37,505 bases of DNA from Cohnella nanjingensis. Its GTDB lineage: Bacteria > Bacillota > Bacilli > Paenibacillales > Paenibacillaceae. The stretch's first letter is position 1; each line of letters starts with the position of its first letter. The notes beneath the pieces are model-generated. The model searched no databases, was not told the origin of the DNA, and saw only the letters and a program-made list of their open reading frames with translations. Location: the NCBI RefSeq assembly GCF_014212125.1, contig NZ_JACJVP010000049.1:1-37505 (forward strand), written 5' to 3'. Below are positions 1 to 7,762 of this stretch, piece after piece. The translations under genes were made by a program, and so were the position numbers.

Positions 1-1
1 G

Positions 2-910
2 GCGGCTGACAATGCCGGCGCGCCGCCCGCGGCGTCGGAGAAGGCGGCAGCGGGCACGGCAGGCAAACCGGCGGCGTCAGCGGCCGATGCGCCGGGCGTG
101 CCGCTTGCGCGTCCGGAAGGCGATCCCGCGGCGCCGGCGGGCAAGGCGACGGCCGCCGGCGCGGCGGAGCGGAAGGACGGCGCGTGGATCGAGCGGTTCC
201 TGCAATGGCTGGGAACGGGCCATGAGCGCCATGCGCTTGGGGGAGCGAGCGGCGCCTGGGCGACCGAATCGGCGCTCGGCCAAGCGTCCTCGGCCGCAGC
301 GCAGGACGGCGCGTCTTCGCCCGCGGGCGAGACGCTGAAGAGCGCGCTGCTGGCGCTCGCCGCGATGGACGACGCGCCGCCGGCTTTGAAGGAGGCGGCG
401 CAGGGGTTGGCGCAGCAGATCACGGGCCAGCAGCTGCTGCTGACCGCCGAGCGGCAGAACACGGCCATGATGAGCCATATGACGCTGTTCATCCCGCTCC
501 AGGGCCGGGACGGGGAGACGACCGCGACCGTGCACGTGGAGACGCGGCGCGGCCGGAAGGGCGAATGGGACGCGGACAACTGCCGCCTCCTATTCGATCT
601 GAAGATGCGGCATCTCGGCGATACGCTCGTCGACGTGCAGGTCGTCGACAAAGCCGTGTCGCTGCGGCTGCTGAACGACCGGCCCTGGGTAGCCGAACTG
701 GTCGAGGCCGCGCGCGACGAAGCGGCGGCCGGCATGTTGGAGGCCGGATACCGGCTGCTGTCGCTGACGGCATCGCCGTATCCCAAGCCTGCGGAGAACG
801 GCGCGGCCGGAGGGACGATTGAAGCGGCCGCCCAGCAAGCGCTGCAGGAACGATCCGGCGCGTCGGCGTACGCGGCGAAGCCGTATCGGGGGGTGGACTT
901 CCGCATATGA
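2..910 (+). CDS. FliK-like hook-length-control domain protein (YlqG-like), 5' end missing
   Basis: The reading frame is open to the left window edge, so the N-terminus is missing; 302 codons are visible. The first part is rich in Ala, Gly and Pro with little predicted structure. From about position 480 a globular domain follows. It contains FDLKMRHLGDTLVDVQV, then alternating hydrophobic residues and a helix. This resembles the C-terminal domain of flagellar hook-length control proteins; the fliK gene at 22027 has LTPEHLGQVEIRLVMQNG in the equivalent place. B. subtilis carries a similar gene, ylqG, directly upstream of ylqH in this neighbourhood. The stop TGA overlaps the start of the next gene as ATGA, so the two are probably translationally coupled. 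A partnership with the FlhB-like neighbour is inferred from FliK-FlhB biology. The function of the family is not established. Confidence 0.75.
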   Translation, partial: AADNAGAPPAASEKAAAGTAGKPAASAADAPGVPLARPEGDPAAPAGKATAAGAAERKDGAWIERFLQWLGTGHERHALGGASGAWATESALGQASSAAAQDGASSPAGETLKSALLALAAMDDAPPALKEAAQGLAQQITGQQLLLTAERQNTAMMSHMTLFIPLQGRDGETTATVHVETRRGRKGEWDADNCRLLFDLKMRHLGDTLVDVQVVDKAVSLRLLNDRPWVAELVEAARDEAAAGMLEAGYRLLSLTASPYPKPAENGAAGGTIEAAAQQALQERSGASAYAAKPYRGVDFRI

Positions 911-1236
911 GCGCTTCCTCGCATTCGCCGAACGGCGAACAGCCGCGCGCGCTGCCGCGCAAAGCGGTCGCGCTGAAGTACAGTCCCGAGCAGAGCGCCG
1001 CCCCGATCGTCGTGGCCAAAGGCCAGGGCGTCATCGCCGACGAGATTCTGCGGCGGGCGCAAGACAACGGCGTCCCGGTGCAGGAAGACGCTTCGCTCGT
1101 CGAAGTGTTGTCCAAGCTGGACCTGCAGCAGGAGATTCCGCCCGAGCTGTACCGGCTCGTCGCCGAGGTGCTCAGCTTCGTCTATCGGTCCGATCGGCGC
1201 GCCGGCTTAAAGGGGGCGGACAACGAATGGCTCTAG
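907..1236 (+). CDS. Stand-alone FlhB C-terminal-domain protein (FhlB/YlqH-like)
   Basis: The product has 109 residues. Residues about 20-97 align by eye with the C-terminal cytoplasmic domain of FlhB encoded at 31131-32231. Shared stretches include AVAL-Y, VIAKGQ against VVAKGQ, and VAEVLAYVYR against VAEVLSFVYR. There are no membrane segments. The NPTH self-cleavage motif is missing: the protein starts about where the cleaved FlhB fragment would start, with LPRK in its place. In FlhB this fragment governs the switch from rod/hook to filament export, and it is the target of FliK. The ATG overlaps the upstream FliK-like gene by four bases. The last residues, LKGADNEWL, lie inside the first unit of a 65-bp triplication. 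Family membership is well supported; the role is unknown. Confidence 0.85.
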   Translation: MSASSHSPNGEQPRALPRKAVALKYSPEQSAAPIVVAKGQGVIADEILRRAQDNGVPVQEDASLVEVLSKLDLQQEIPPELYRLVAEVLSFVYRSDRRAGLKGADNEWL

Positions 1237-1301
1237 CAGTCGATGGTCAGACGGACGGCAGCCGTGTAGTTTTGAAGGGAGCGGACCACGAATGGAGCTA
1301 G
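1227..1301 (+). CDS. Micro-ORF 1, 24 residues, created by the 65-bp repeat
   Basis: The peptide begins MALAVDGQTDG and ends LKGADHEWS. It starts with a relative of the YraN N-terminus and ends with a relative of the FhlB-like C-terminus, as expected if the FhlB/YraN junction was duplicated in tandem. A purine-rich sequence (aaagggggcgg) precedes the ATG. The ORF overlaps the end of the FhlB-like gene by 10 bases and the next micro-ORF by 10 bases, which would allow coupled translation. Whether it is translated, or is a by-product of the duplication, cannot be told from sequence. The family is not recognised. Confidence 0.35.
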   Translation: MALAVDGQTDGSRVVLKGADHEWS

Positions 1302-1360
1302 CCGGTGAAGGTCGGCTGGACGGGCGCCATGCAAGCCTGAAGGGAGCGGACCATGAATGA
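1292..1360 (+). CDS. Micro-ORF 2, 22 residues, created by the 65-bp repeat
   Basis: The peptide begins MELAGEGRLDGRH and ends LKGADHE. It repeats the pattern of micro-ORF 1: a YraN-like start and an FhlB-like end. A good ribosome-binding sequence, gaagggag, lies 10 bases before the ATG. The stop TGA overlaps the yraN start as ATGA, so ribosomes finishing this ORF could re-initiate on yraN. A role as a leader that couples yraN translation to fhlB is possible but is inference only. Confidence 0.35.
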   Translation: MELAGEGRLDGRHASLKGADHE

Positions 1361-1743
1361 CTTCAGCCGGTGAAGGTCGGACGGACGGCCGTCGCGCACG
1401 GGGCATCGCTGCCGAGTCTGCCGCCGCGGACCATCTGGCCGGACTCGGTTACCGTATCGTGGCGCGCAATTGGCGGTGCAAGTCGGGCGAACTCGACCTC
1501 GTCGCGCAGGACGGCGAGACGCTCGTCTTCGCCGAAGTGGGCTCCCGTCGGGGCAGCGCGCACTACGGCACGGCCGTAGAAGCCGTTACGCCGCGCAAGT
1601 GCGCGCAAGTCCGCAGCACGGCGCAGGTCTATTTGCATCAGACGCGTCAAGATCGAGTCAAGGTTCGCTTCGACGTCGTCGCCGTGACGTTCGACGCGCG
1701 CGATCAAGTAGCGGAGCTTCGGCATTTGCAGGGGGCGTTTTAA
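1357..1743 (+). CDS. yraN: YraN/UPF0102 family endonuclease-like protein
   Basis: The product has 128 residues, the usual size of this small single-domain family with a restriction-endonuclease-like fold. Visible family features are GYRIVARNWRCKSGELDLVA, then LVFAEVGSRRG, then AVTPRK. The acidic residues of GELDL and AEV are kept. The residue after EV is usually Lys or Arg (EVKTR or EVRSR) and is Gly here, so the catalytic site may be weakened. The start ATG at 1357 lies in the third 65-bp repeat and overlaps the stop of micro-ORF 2. The ATG at 1353 is out of frame and meets a stop after six codons. The gene usually lies near rnhB and comM in Paenibacillaceae-like genomes, as here. Its cellular role is poorly defined; DNA processing is assumed from the fold. 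Confidence 0.85.
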   Translation: MTSAGEGRTDGRRARGIAAESAAADHLAGLGYRIVARNWRCKSGELDLVAQDGETLVFAEVGSRRGSAHYGTAVEAVTPRKCAQVRSTAQVYLHQTRQDRVKVRFDVVAVTFDARDQVAELRHLQGAF

Positions 1744-1822
1744 CGCGTGGGATAGGTGAGCGGGAGGGAAGCGTTAGCGAGCAGTCACGCCTCCGTGAAG
1801 GATATTTTCGCACCTGCGCTAG

Positions 1823-2185
1823 CGGATTCAAACGAATATCGATAACAAGTTCATTCTTTATTTAAGTGAAGCCCAATCCCACTTTAATTTTGGAGGTATT
1901 TCTGATCCTCTGAACAAAGAGAAAACCTACTTCGCATGCATTTCCGATTTATCCGCTTCTATTGCTTTATATGAACATACTTCTTATAAGAAGCGAAATA
2001 TGGAATTGGATATTTCTTTGTTTAGCTTGCTGAATGCATTGCAAGATCAATCCGGAGATCTCTTACAAATCGTTAACGACTCTGAAGAAATACAGCGTAT
2101 GTTGAATGACATTGTTCGCGCTCCAACCGACGTATCCAAAACTAAAATACTTACAGACTATACGGCTCGGTTGAATAACAAATGA
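1823..2185 (+). pseudogene. AT-rich gene relic, 5'-truncated, unrecognised
   Basis: A stop-free frame of 120 codons runs from just after a TAG at 1820-1822 to a TGA at 2183-2185. In AT-rich sequence that is longer than chance would normally give. No ATG, GTG or TTG occurs before the ATG at 2000, and that ATG lacks a convincing ribosome-binding site. The translation is ordinary soluble-protein-like, for example HFNFGGISDPLNKEKTYFA and later SLFSLLNALQDQSGDLLQIV. This suggests the 3' end of a gene whose start was lost. Base composition is clearly lower in GC than on both sides, consistent with foreign origin. A short functional protein starting at 2000 (61 residues) cannot be excluded. I do not recognise the family. 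Confidence 0.4.
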
Positions 2186-2231
2186 CTACAAGGAATCGCC
2201 AGTCTGCAAAGAGATGCCCCGTATAACTTTA

Positions 2232-2260
2232 TTGACAACGGTCCAGCTTCCGAGTAGACT
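2232..2260 (+). promoter_or_regulatory. Predicted SigA-type promoter for comM
   Basis: A perfect TTGACA -35 box at 2232-2237 and a TAGACT -10 box at 2255-2260 are separated by 17 bases. Transcription would start near 2267, leaving a leader of about 78 bases before comM. It lies just downstream of the AT-rich relic, so comM may be transcribed independently of yraN. Confidence 0.6.
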
Positions 2261-2344
2261 GATTCTCAAATCGATAGAACGGACGGTAAGGAAGCACCTT
2301 GCTCCGGGAACGACGACACGTTTCGGGGAGAGGTGTTTTTTGTT

Positions 2345-3892
2345 ATGTATGTCAAAGCGCTCAGCGCCAGCGTCGTCGGCGTGGAAGGACGGCTGATCGA
2401 GGTGGAGGTCGACATAGCCTCCGGCCTGCCGCAAGTGATCGTCGTCGGCTTGCCCGATCCGGCGGTCCGGGAATCGGTCGACCGGGTGCGATCGGCTATT
2501 CAGAACGGAGGGATGAAGTTTCCGCTGGACCGCATCACGGTCAATCTCGCGCCCGCGGACGTGCGAAAGGAAGGGAGCGCGTTCGATCTGGCCATCGCGG
2601 CCGGCATCCTGTGCGCAAGCGGACAGATGGCCGCCGATCGCGTAGAGGACGCGCTGCTCATCGGAGAGCTGTCGCTAAGCGGAGAGGTCAAGGCGGTGCC
2701 TGGCGTGCTCGCCATGGTGGAACGGGCGCGGGCGGCGGGCCTGCCGCGCGTCTTCGTGCCGAAGGCGTGCATATCCGAGGCTAAACTCATCGAGGGGATC
2801 GAAGTCGTCGGCCTCTCCTCGCTGGCGCAGTGGGTGCGGAATCAGAGGGAGGACGGAGACGCAACGCCGCTGTCAGCCCCTTCCATCGTCGGCCACGGGG
2901 AAGACGTGAGCGGGCAAATATCCGGCGAATTGGATCTGGCCGATGTCGTCGGTCAGACGCAAGGCAAGCGGGCGTTGATCATAGCCGCCGCCGGCATGCA
3001 TAACTTGATGTTCGTAGGGCCGCCTGGCACGGGCAAGACGATGCTGTGCAGGCGTCTTCCTTCCCTGCTGCCGCCGCTCGGAGACGAGGAGGCGCTGGAG
3101 GTGACCAAGATCTACAGCGTCAGCGGCAAGCTGGGCGGGGACCGGACGGGATTGATCCGCCGGCGTCCGTTTCGCGCGCCTCACCATACCGTGTCCAATG
3201 CAGGACTGATCGGAGGGGGCCCCGTGCCGAAGCCGGGAGAGGTGACGCTGGCGCACCATGGCGTGCTGTTTCTCGACGAGCTGCCGGAGTTCTCGCGCGC
3301 CGCGCTCGAGTCGCTGCGCCAGCCTTTGGAAGACCGGCACGTGACGATCGGAAGGGCGCGCGGCGTAACGCGGTTCCCCGCGTACTTCATGCTGGCGGCG
3401 TCGATGAATCCCTGCCCATGCGGCTATTGGGGCTCGGAGACGACGGAGCGGCCCTGCCTCTGCTCGCCGGCCGCCATCGCCCGCTACCGTTCGCGCATGT
3501 CGGGACCGCTCGCCGACCGAATCGACCTTCAGGTGGAGATGCCGCGGCAGACGGCCCGCGTCCGCGATCGCGAGGGGATCACGTCCTCGCAAGCGCGGGA
3601 GGTGCTCCGCATCGCGTACGACCGGCAGCAGTTTCGCTACAGGAGATCCGGCATCCGCTGGAACAGCGAGCTGTACGGCCGGCTTCTCGCGGAGCACGCG
3701 GCATTGACGCCGGAAGCCGAGGCGCTGCTGAGCGGCGTTTACGGCCTTTTGGGCCTAAGCTTCCGCGCGCACGACCGCATCTTGAAGCTGTCCCGCACGA
3801 TTGCGGACTTGTCGGACGAGGAGCGGATCGCGGCCGAGCATGTCGCGGAAGCGATTCAGTACCGCTGCCTGGACAAGGCGGCGGTAGGGTGA
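2345..3892 (+). CDS. comM: YifB/ComM-type AAA+ ATPase of the Mg-chelatase-like family
   Basis: The product has 515 residues, normal for the family. The N-terminal Lon-protease-like domain starts MYVKALSASVVGVEG. The AAA+ core has Walker A GPPGTGKT at residues 225-232 and Walker B VLFLDEL at 307-313. A Cys-rich NPCPCGYWG segment and a C-terminal lid follow. ComM of naturally transformable bacteria is a hexameric helicase that promotes branch migration during integration of incoming single-stranded DNA. That role is known for Vibrio and Haemophilus and is assumed here. I chose ATG 2345 because family members begin at this position and GGGGAGAGG lies 11 bases upstream. The in-frame GTG at 2333 overlaps that site and is less likely. 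dprA, another transformation gene, is close downstream. Confidence 0.92.
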   Translation: MYVKALSASVVGVEGRLIEVEVDIASGLPQVIVVGLPDPAVRESVDRVRSAIQNGGMKFPLDRITVNLAPADVRKEGSAFDLAIAAGILCASGQMAADRVEDALLIGELSLSGEVKAVPGVLAMVERARAAGLPRVFVPKACISEAKLIEGIEVVGLSSLAQWVRNQREDGDATPLSAPSIVGHGEDVSGQISGELDLADVVGQTQGKRALIIAAAGMHNLMFVGPPGTGKTMLCRRLPSLLPPLGDEEALEVTKIYSVSGKLGGDRTGLIRRRPFRAPHHTVSNAGLIGGGPVPKPGEVTLAHHGVLFLDELPEFSRAALESLRQPLEDRHVTIGRARGVTRFPAYFMLAASMNPCPCGYWGSETTERPCLCSPAAIARYRSRMSGPLADRIDLQVEMPRQTARVRDREGITSSQAREVLRIAYDRQQFRYRRSGIRWNSELYGRLLAEHAALTPEAEALLSGVYGLLGLSFRAHDRILKLSRTIADLSDEERIAAEHVAEAIQYRCLDKAAVG

Positions 3893-4085
3893 ACGCAACG
3901 AATGCGAGCGGCTGCATCCTTTTATAGTGTGGACATGAAGAAGGCCTGCGCGTGAAATCCGGTTTCCTCTCACCCTCATCTTTGCGCATGTCATATAGCA
4001 TTTGCCGCCGGAGAGGGCCGTCTGCGCCAAGTCGGCATGAATGAGCCAAAAAGGGTTATTCTATGGACGTTAGCCCAGCCAATCC

Positions 4086-4102
4086 CATCTCGTAATGAGA
4101 TG
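4086..4102. repeat. Short inverted repeat upstream of the sucC promoter
   Basis: CATCTC and GAGATG form a perfect 6-bp inverted repeat around gtaat. It lies about 65-80 bases upstream of the candidate -10 box and could be an operator or a weak hairpin. No regulator is recognised from the sequence. Confidence 0.3.
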
Positions 4103-4143
4103 AAACCATTGCCAAACGAATCTAAAAAATTGATGAAAAACAG

Positions 4144-4172
4144 AGGAAGCCTGGGACAAAAAGTGTTACAAT
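4144..4172 (+). promoter_or_regulatory. Predicted extended -10 promoter for sucCD
   Basis: TGTTACAAT at 4164-4172 matches an extended -10 element (TG, one base, then a TATAAT-like box). The -35 region at the right distance (4144-4149) is poor, which extended -10 promoters tolerate. A better TTGATG at 4130-4135 is too far from this -10 box to pair with it. The predicted leader is about 65 bases long. Confidence 0.5.
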
Positions 4173-4244
4173 AGGTAAGGTTTCGGTACTCATTGCGGTA
4201 CCCATAGGTTCTCAGATGCGTGTTAAACGGGAGGATGCTTGGCC

Positions 4245-5405
<1,161 letters not shown>

Positions 5406-5432
5406 CTAGGGAGAACCGGGGAGCGTGAAGTC

Positions 5433-6359
5433 ATGAGCATTTTGATCGATAAAAACACGAAGGTGATCACCCAAGGCATCACGGGAGCGACGGGGTCGTT
5501 CCATGCCAAAGGGGCCCTTGAATACGGCACGCAAATGGTCGGCGGCGTAACGCCGGGCAAAGGCGGCCAAACGATCGATTTCGATCTGGAGAACGGCACG
5601 AAGGTCACGCTGCCGATCTTCAACACGGTAAACGAAGCGGTAGCGGCTACGGGCGCGACGGCTTCGGTCATCTACGTCGCGCCGCCGTTCGCGGCCGACT
5701 CCATCATGGAAGCGGTGGACGCCGAGCTCGACCTCGTCATCTGCATCACCGAAGGCATTCCGGTCATCGACATGATCAAAGTCAAGCGCTACATGGAAGG
5801 CAAGAAGACGCGCCTGATCGGGCCGAACTGCCCGGGCGTCATCACGCCGGACGAGATCAAGATCGGCATCATGCCGGGCTACATCCACAAGAAGGGCCAC
5901 GTCGGCGTCGTCTCCCGTTCGGGTACGCTGACGTACGAAGCGGTTCACCAGCTGACGACCCGCGACATCGGCCAATCGTCCGCGGTCGGCATCGGCGGCG
6001 ACCCCGTGAAGGGCTCCGAGTTCATCGACATTCTGAACCTGTTCAATGAAGACCCGGATACGTACGCGGTCATCATGATCGGGGAGATCGGCGGCACCGC
6101 CGAAGAGGAAGCGGCCGAATGGGTGAAGGCGAACATGACGAAGCCGGTCGTCGGCTTCATCGGCGGCGCGACGGCGCCTGCGGGCAAGCGCATGGGCCAT
6201 GCCGGCGCCATCATCTCGGGCGGCAAAGGCACGGCGGCCGAGAAGATCGCCAAGCTCGAGGAGTGCGGCATCCGCGTCGCTCCGACGCCGTCCGACATGG
6301 GCGCGACGCTGGTCAGCGTGCTCGAAGAGCGCGGCCTGCTCGAGAAGTGCAAGAGCTAA
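5433..6359 (+). CDS. sucD: Succinyl-CoA synthetase alpha subunit
   Basis: The product has 308 residues, slightly longer than E. coli SucD. The CoA-binding Rossmann domain begins MSILIDKNTKVITQGITGAT. The phospho-histidine site is in GKRMGHAGAIISGGKG, His at about residue 256. GPNCPGVI and SRSGTLTYE are also present. The subunit carries the phosphohistidine intermediate and binds CoA, and SucC binds the nucleotide. The gene follows sucC with a GGGAG ribosome-binding site. A 22-bp perfect palindrome begins in the stop codon and a terminator lies 54 bases downstream. Confidence 0.97.
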   Translation: MSILIDKNTKVITQGITGATGSFHAKGALEYGTQMVGGVTPGKGGQTIDFDLENGTKVTLPIFNTVNEAVAATGATASVIYVAPPFAADSIMEAVDAELDLVICITEGIPVIDMIKVKRYMEGKKTRLIGPNCPGVITPDEIKIGIMPGYIHKKGHVGVVSRSGTLTYEAVHQLTTRDIGQSSAVGIGGDPVKGSEFIDILNLFNEDPDTYAVIMIGEIGGTAEEEAAEWVKANMTKPVVGFIGGATAPAGKRMGHAGAIISGGKGTAAEKIAKLEECGIRVAPTPSDMGATLVSVLEERGLLEKCKS

Positions 6360-6380
6360 ATCCATCGCTAGCGATGGATT
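6359..6380. repeat. Perfect 22-bp palindrome at the sucD stop codon
   Basis: The half-sites AATCCATCGCT and AGCGATGGATT are exact reverse complements with no spacer. The palindrome starts at the last base of the sucD TAA. It has no T tract of its own. It may be a protein-binding dyad, a cruciform or a remnant hairpin; no role is assigned. Confidence 0.7.
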
Positions 6381-6412
6381 CGTAACGCATAAGGATCGGA
6401 ACGGATAGGCAG

Positions 6413-6463
6413 GCAGCCTTCCGCGCTCCCCCGAGGGGGAGTGTGGAGGGCTGCTTTTTGTTT
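6413..6463 (+). terminator. Intrinsic terminator of sucCD
   Basis: The outer stem GCAGCC/GGCTGC (6413-6418 and 6449-6454) encloses an inner stem CTCCCC/GGGGAG. TTTTTGTTT follows directly. It is a strong rho-independent terminator that separates sucCD from dprA. Confidence 0.9.
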
Positions 6464-6511
6464 GGTCATACGGAACGTATAAGTTGCACATCTACCCATC
6501 TCTGTATGACC
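6464..6511. repeat. 8-bp inverted repeat upstream of dprA
   Basis: GGTCATAC at 6464-6471 and GTATGACC at 6504-6511 are exact reverse complements separated by 32 bases. The pair lies between the sucD terminator and dprA, where a dprA promoter would be expected. It may be an operator pair or a long hairpin. No confident -35/-10 pair was found here. Confidence 0.35.
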
Positions 6512-6596
6512 GACGATAAAAACGCGTTGCCCACTTCCGAGAAGAAGGCAAAGCCGTTTTTACTTGCCTAAACCCATAGATAAGGGGAAGACGCCG

Positions 6597-7697
6597 ATGA
6601 TTCCAATAGAAGAAATACGCGAAACGCTGGTCGCCTTGCACGAGACGCCGGGCATCGGCCGGATCACGATCGACCGCCTGCTCGCCATATCGGCGCTCGA
6701 CGGCGCCCGAACGCGGCGCGAGGGGGATTGGCGGGAGCTTGGGCTGACGGCCAAGCAAGCGGCGGCGGCGGTCGAGAACCTGGGCGAAGCGCGCATGGAG
6801 GCGAGAAGGCGGCGCTGGGCGCGGACGGGCCTGTCGTACGTAACGGCGCTAGATGCCGCTTACCCGGCCCGCCTGCGGCACATTGCGGATGCGCCGTGGG
6901 TGCTCTATTACTACGGCCGCCTCGAGCTCGCGGCCCGGCCCTCGGTGGCGATCGTCGGCACCCGCCTCGCCACCGCCTACGGCCGCCGCGTCGCCGAAGA
7001 CCTCGCCTCCGACTGCGCCAGAGCCGGCCTGACCGTCGTCAGCGGCCTGGCCAAGGGCATCGACGCCGCCGCGCATCTCGGCGCGCTCCAGGGGCCCGGC
7101 AGCACCGTCGCCGTGCTCGGCTCGCCCGCGGACACGCCTTACCCGCCCGAGAACCGGACGCTGTACCGGCAGATCGCCGAGGCCGGCCTCATCGTGTCCG
7201 AGACGCCGCCGGACATCCCGCTCCACCCCGGCTTGTTCCCGCTCCGCAACCGCATCATCGCCGGCCTCGCGCTGGGCGTCGTCGTCGTGGAAGCCGCCGA
7301 ACGGAGCGGCGCGCTCATCACGGCCGACTTGGCCGGTTCCTACGATCGCGACGTGTTCGTCGTCCCCGGTCCCGTCACCTCGCCGCGCAGCCGGGGGCCG
7401 CTGCTGCGGCTGCGCCAGAACAGCGCCAAGCCCGTGCTGGACGCGAGCGATATACTAAGCGAATATCCGGCTTATCTGAACGGCGGCGAGACCGCGGCCG
7501 AGCGTGCGGATTCCGACCGGGAACTCACGCCCGAGGAGGCGCGCGTCTACCGAATCCTGCGGGACGGACCCCGTTCCGTGGACGAGTTGTCGGCCGAAGC
7601 GGGACTGACGTTTGGACTTTTACACGCGGTTCTGCTATCTTTACAAATAAAGCGTAAAATTCACCAGCAACCCGGTTCCGTATATAACGCCCTCTGA
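6597..7697 (+). CDS. dprA: DNA processing protein DprA (Smf)
   Basis: The product has 366 residues. A helix-hairpin-helix-type N-terminal region (residues 1-70, containing HETPGIGRITIDRL) precedes the Rossmann-like core. Core motifs are VAIVGTRLATAYG near 117-129 and GLAKGIDAAAH at 150-160. A C-terminal winged-helix domain follows (LTPEEARVYRILRDGPRSVD). DprA binds incoming single-stranded DNA and loads RecA during natural transformation. ATG 6597 was chosen because aaggggaag lies 6 bases upstream. The longer frame from TTG 6564 has no ribosome-binding site. The gene sits between the sucD terminator and topA, as in B. subtilis, and topA follows after 65 bases. Confidence 0.95.
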   Translation: MIPIEEIRETLVALHETPGIGRITIDRLLAISALDGARTRREGDWRELGLTAKQAAAAVENLGEARMEARRRRWARTGLSYVTALDAAYPARLRHIADAPWVLYYYGRLELAARPSVAIVGTRLATAYGRRVAEDLASDCARAGLTVVSGLAKGIDAAAHLGALQGPGSTVAVLGSPADTPYPPENRTLYRQIAEAGLIVSETPPDIPLHPGLFPLRNRIIAGLALGVVVVEAAERSGALITADLAGSYDRDVFVVPGPVTSPRSRGPLLRLRQNSAKPVLDASDILSEYPAYLNGGETAAERADSDRELTPEEARVYRILRDGPRSVDELSAEAGLTFGLLHAVLLSLQIKRKIHQQPGSVYNAL

Positions 7698-7762
7698 CCG
7701 GCCGATTCTTCGCGGATCGGCGGCGTCAAGGGCTCGTCGACCGTAGGAGAGGAGGTATGGAC

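Larger units (their letters stand above)
1209..1403 (+). repeat. Three tandem copies of a 65-bp unit spanning a gene junction
   Basis: Copies start at 1209, 1274 and 1339. Each opens with a purine-rich ribosome-binding-like core (aaagggggcgg or gaagggagcgg). An ATG follows 18 bases after the copy start, at 1227, 1292 and 1357, exactly 65 bases apart. By hand count, copies 1 and 2 match at about 45 of 65 positions and copies 2 and 3 at about 49 of 65. Copy 1 holds the end of the FhlB-like gene and copy 3 holds the start of yraN. Because 65 is not a multiple of 3, each copy shifts frame, so the result is a chain of overlapping short ORFs and not one longer protein. Confidence 0.88.
3893..4244 (+). 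other. Intergenic region between comM and sucC
   Basis: This stretch of about 350 bases has no convincing gene. Short ORFs on both strands lack ribosome-binding sites and family character. It becomes AT-richer after about 4040. It holds an inverted repeat at 4086-4102 and a candidate promoter ending at 4172, both listed separately. No clear intrinsic terminator for comM was found. Confidence 0.6.

Noticed and set aside
2214..2396. 60-codon ORF upstream of and overlapping comM
   Set aside because: It spans the predicted comM promoter and runs into comM in another frame, with no recognisable protein.
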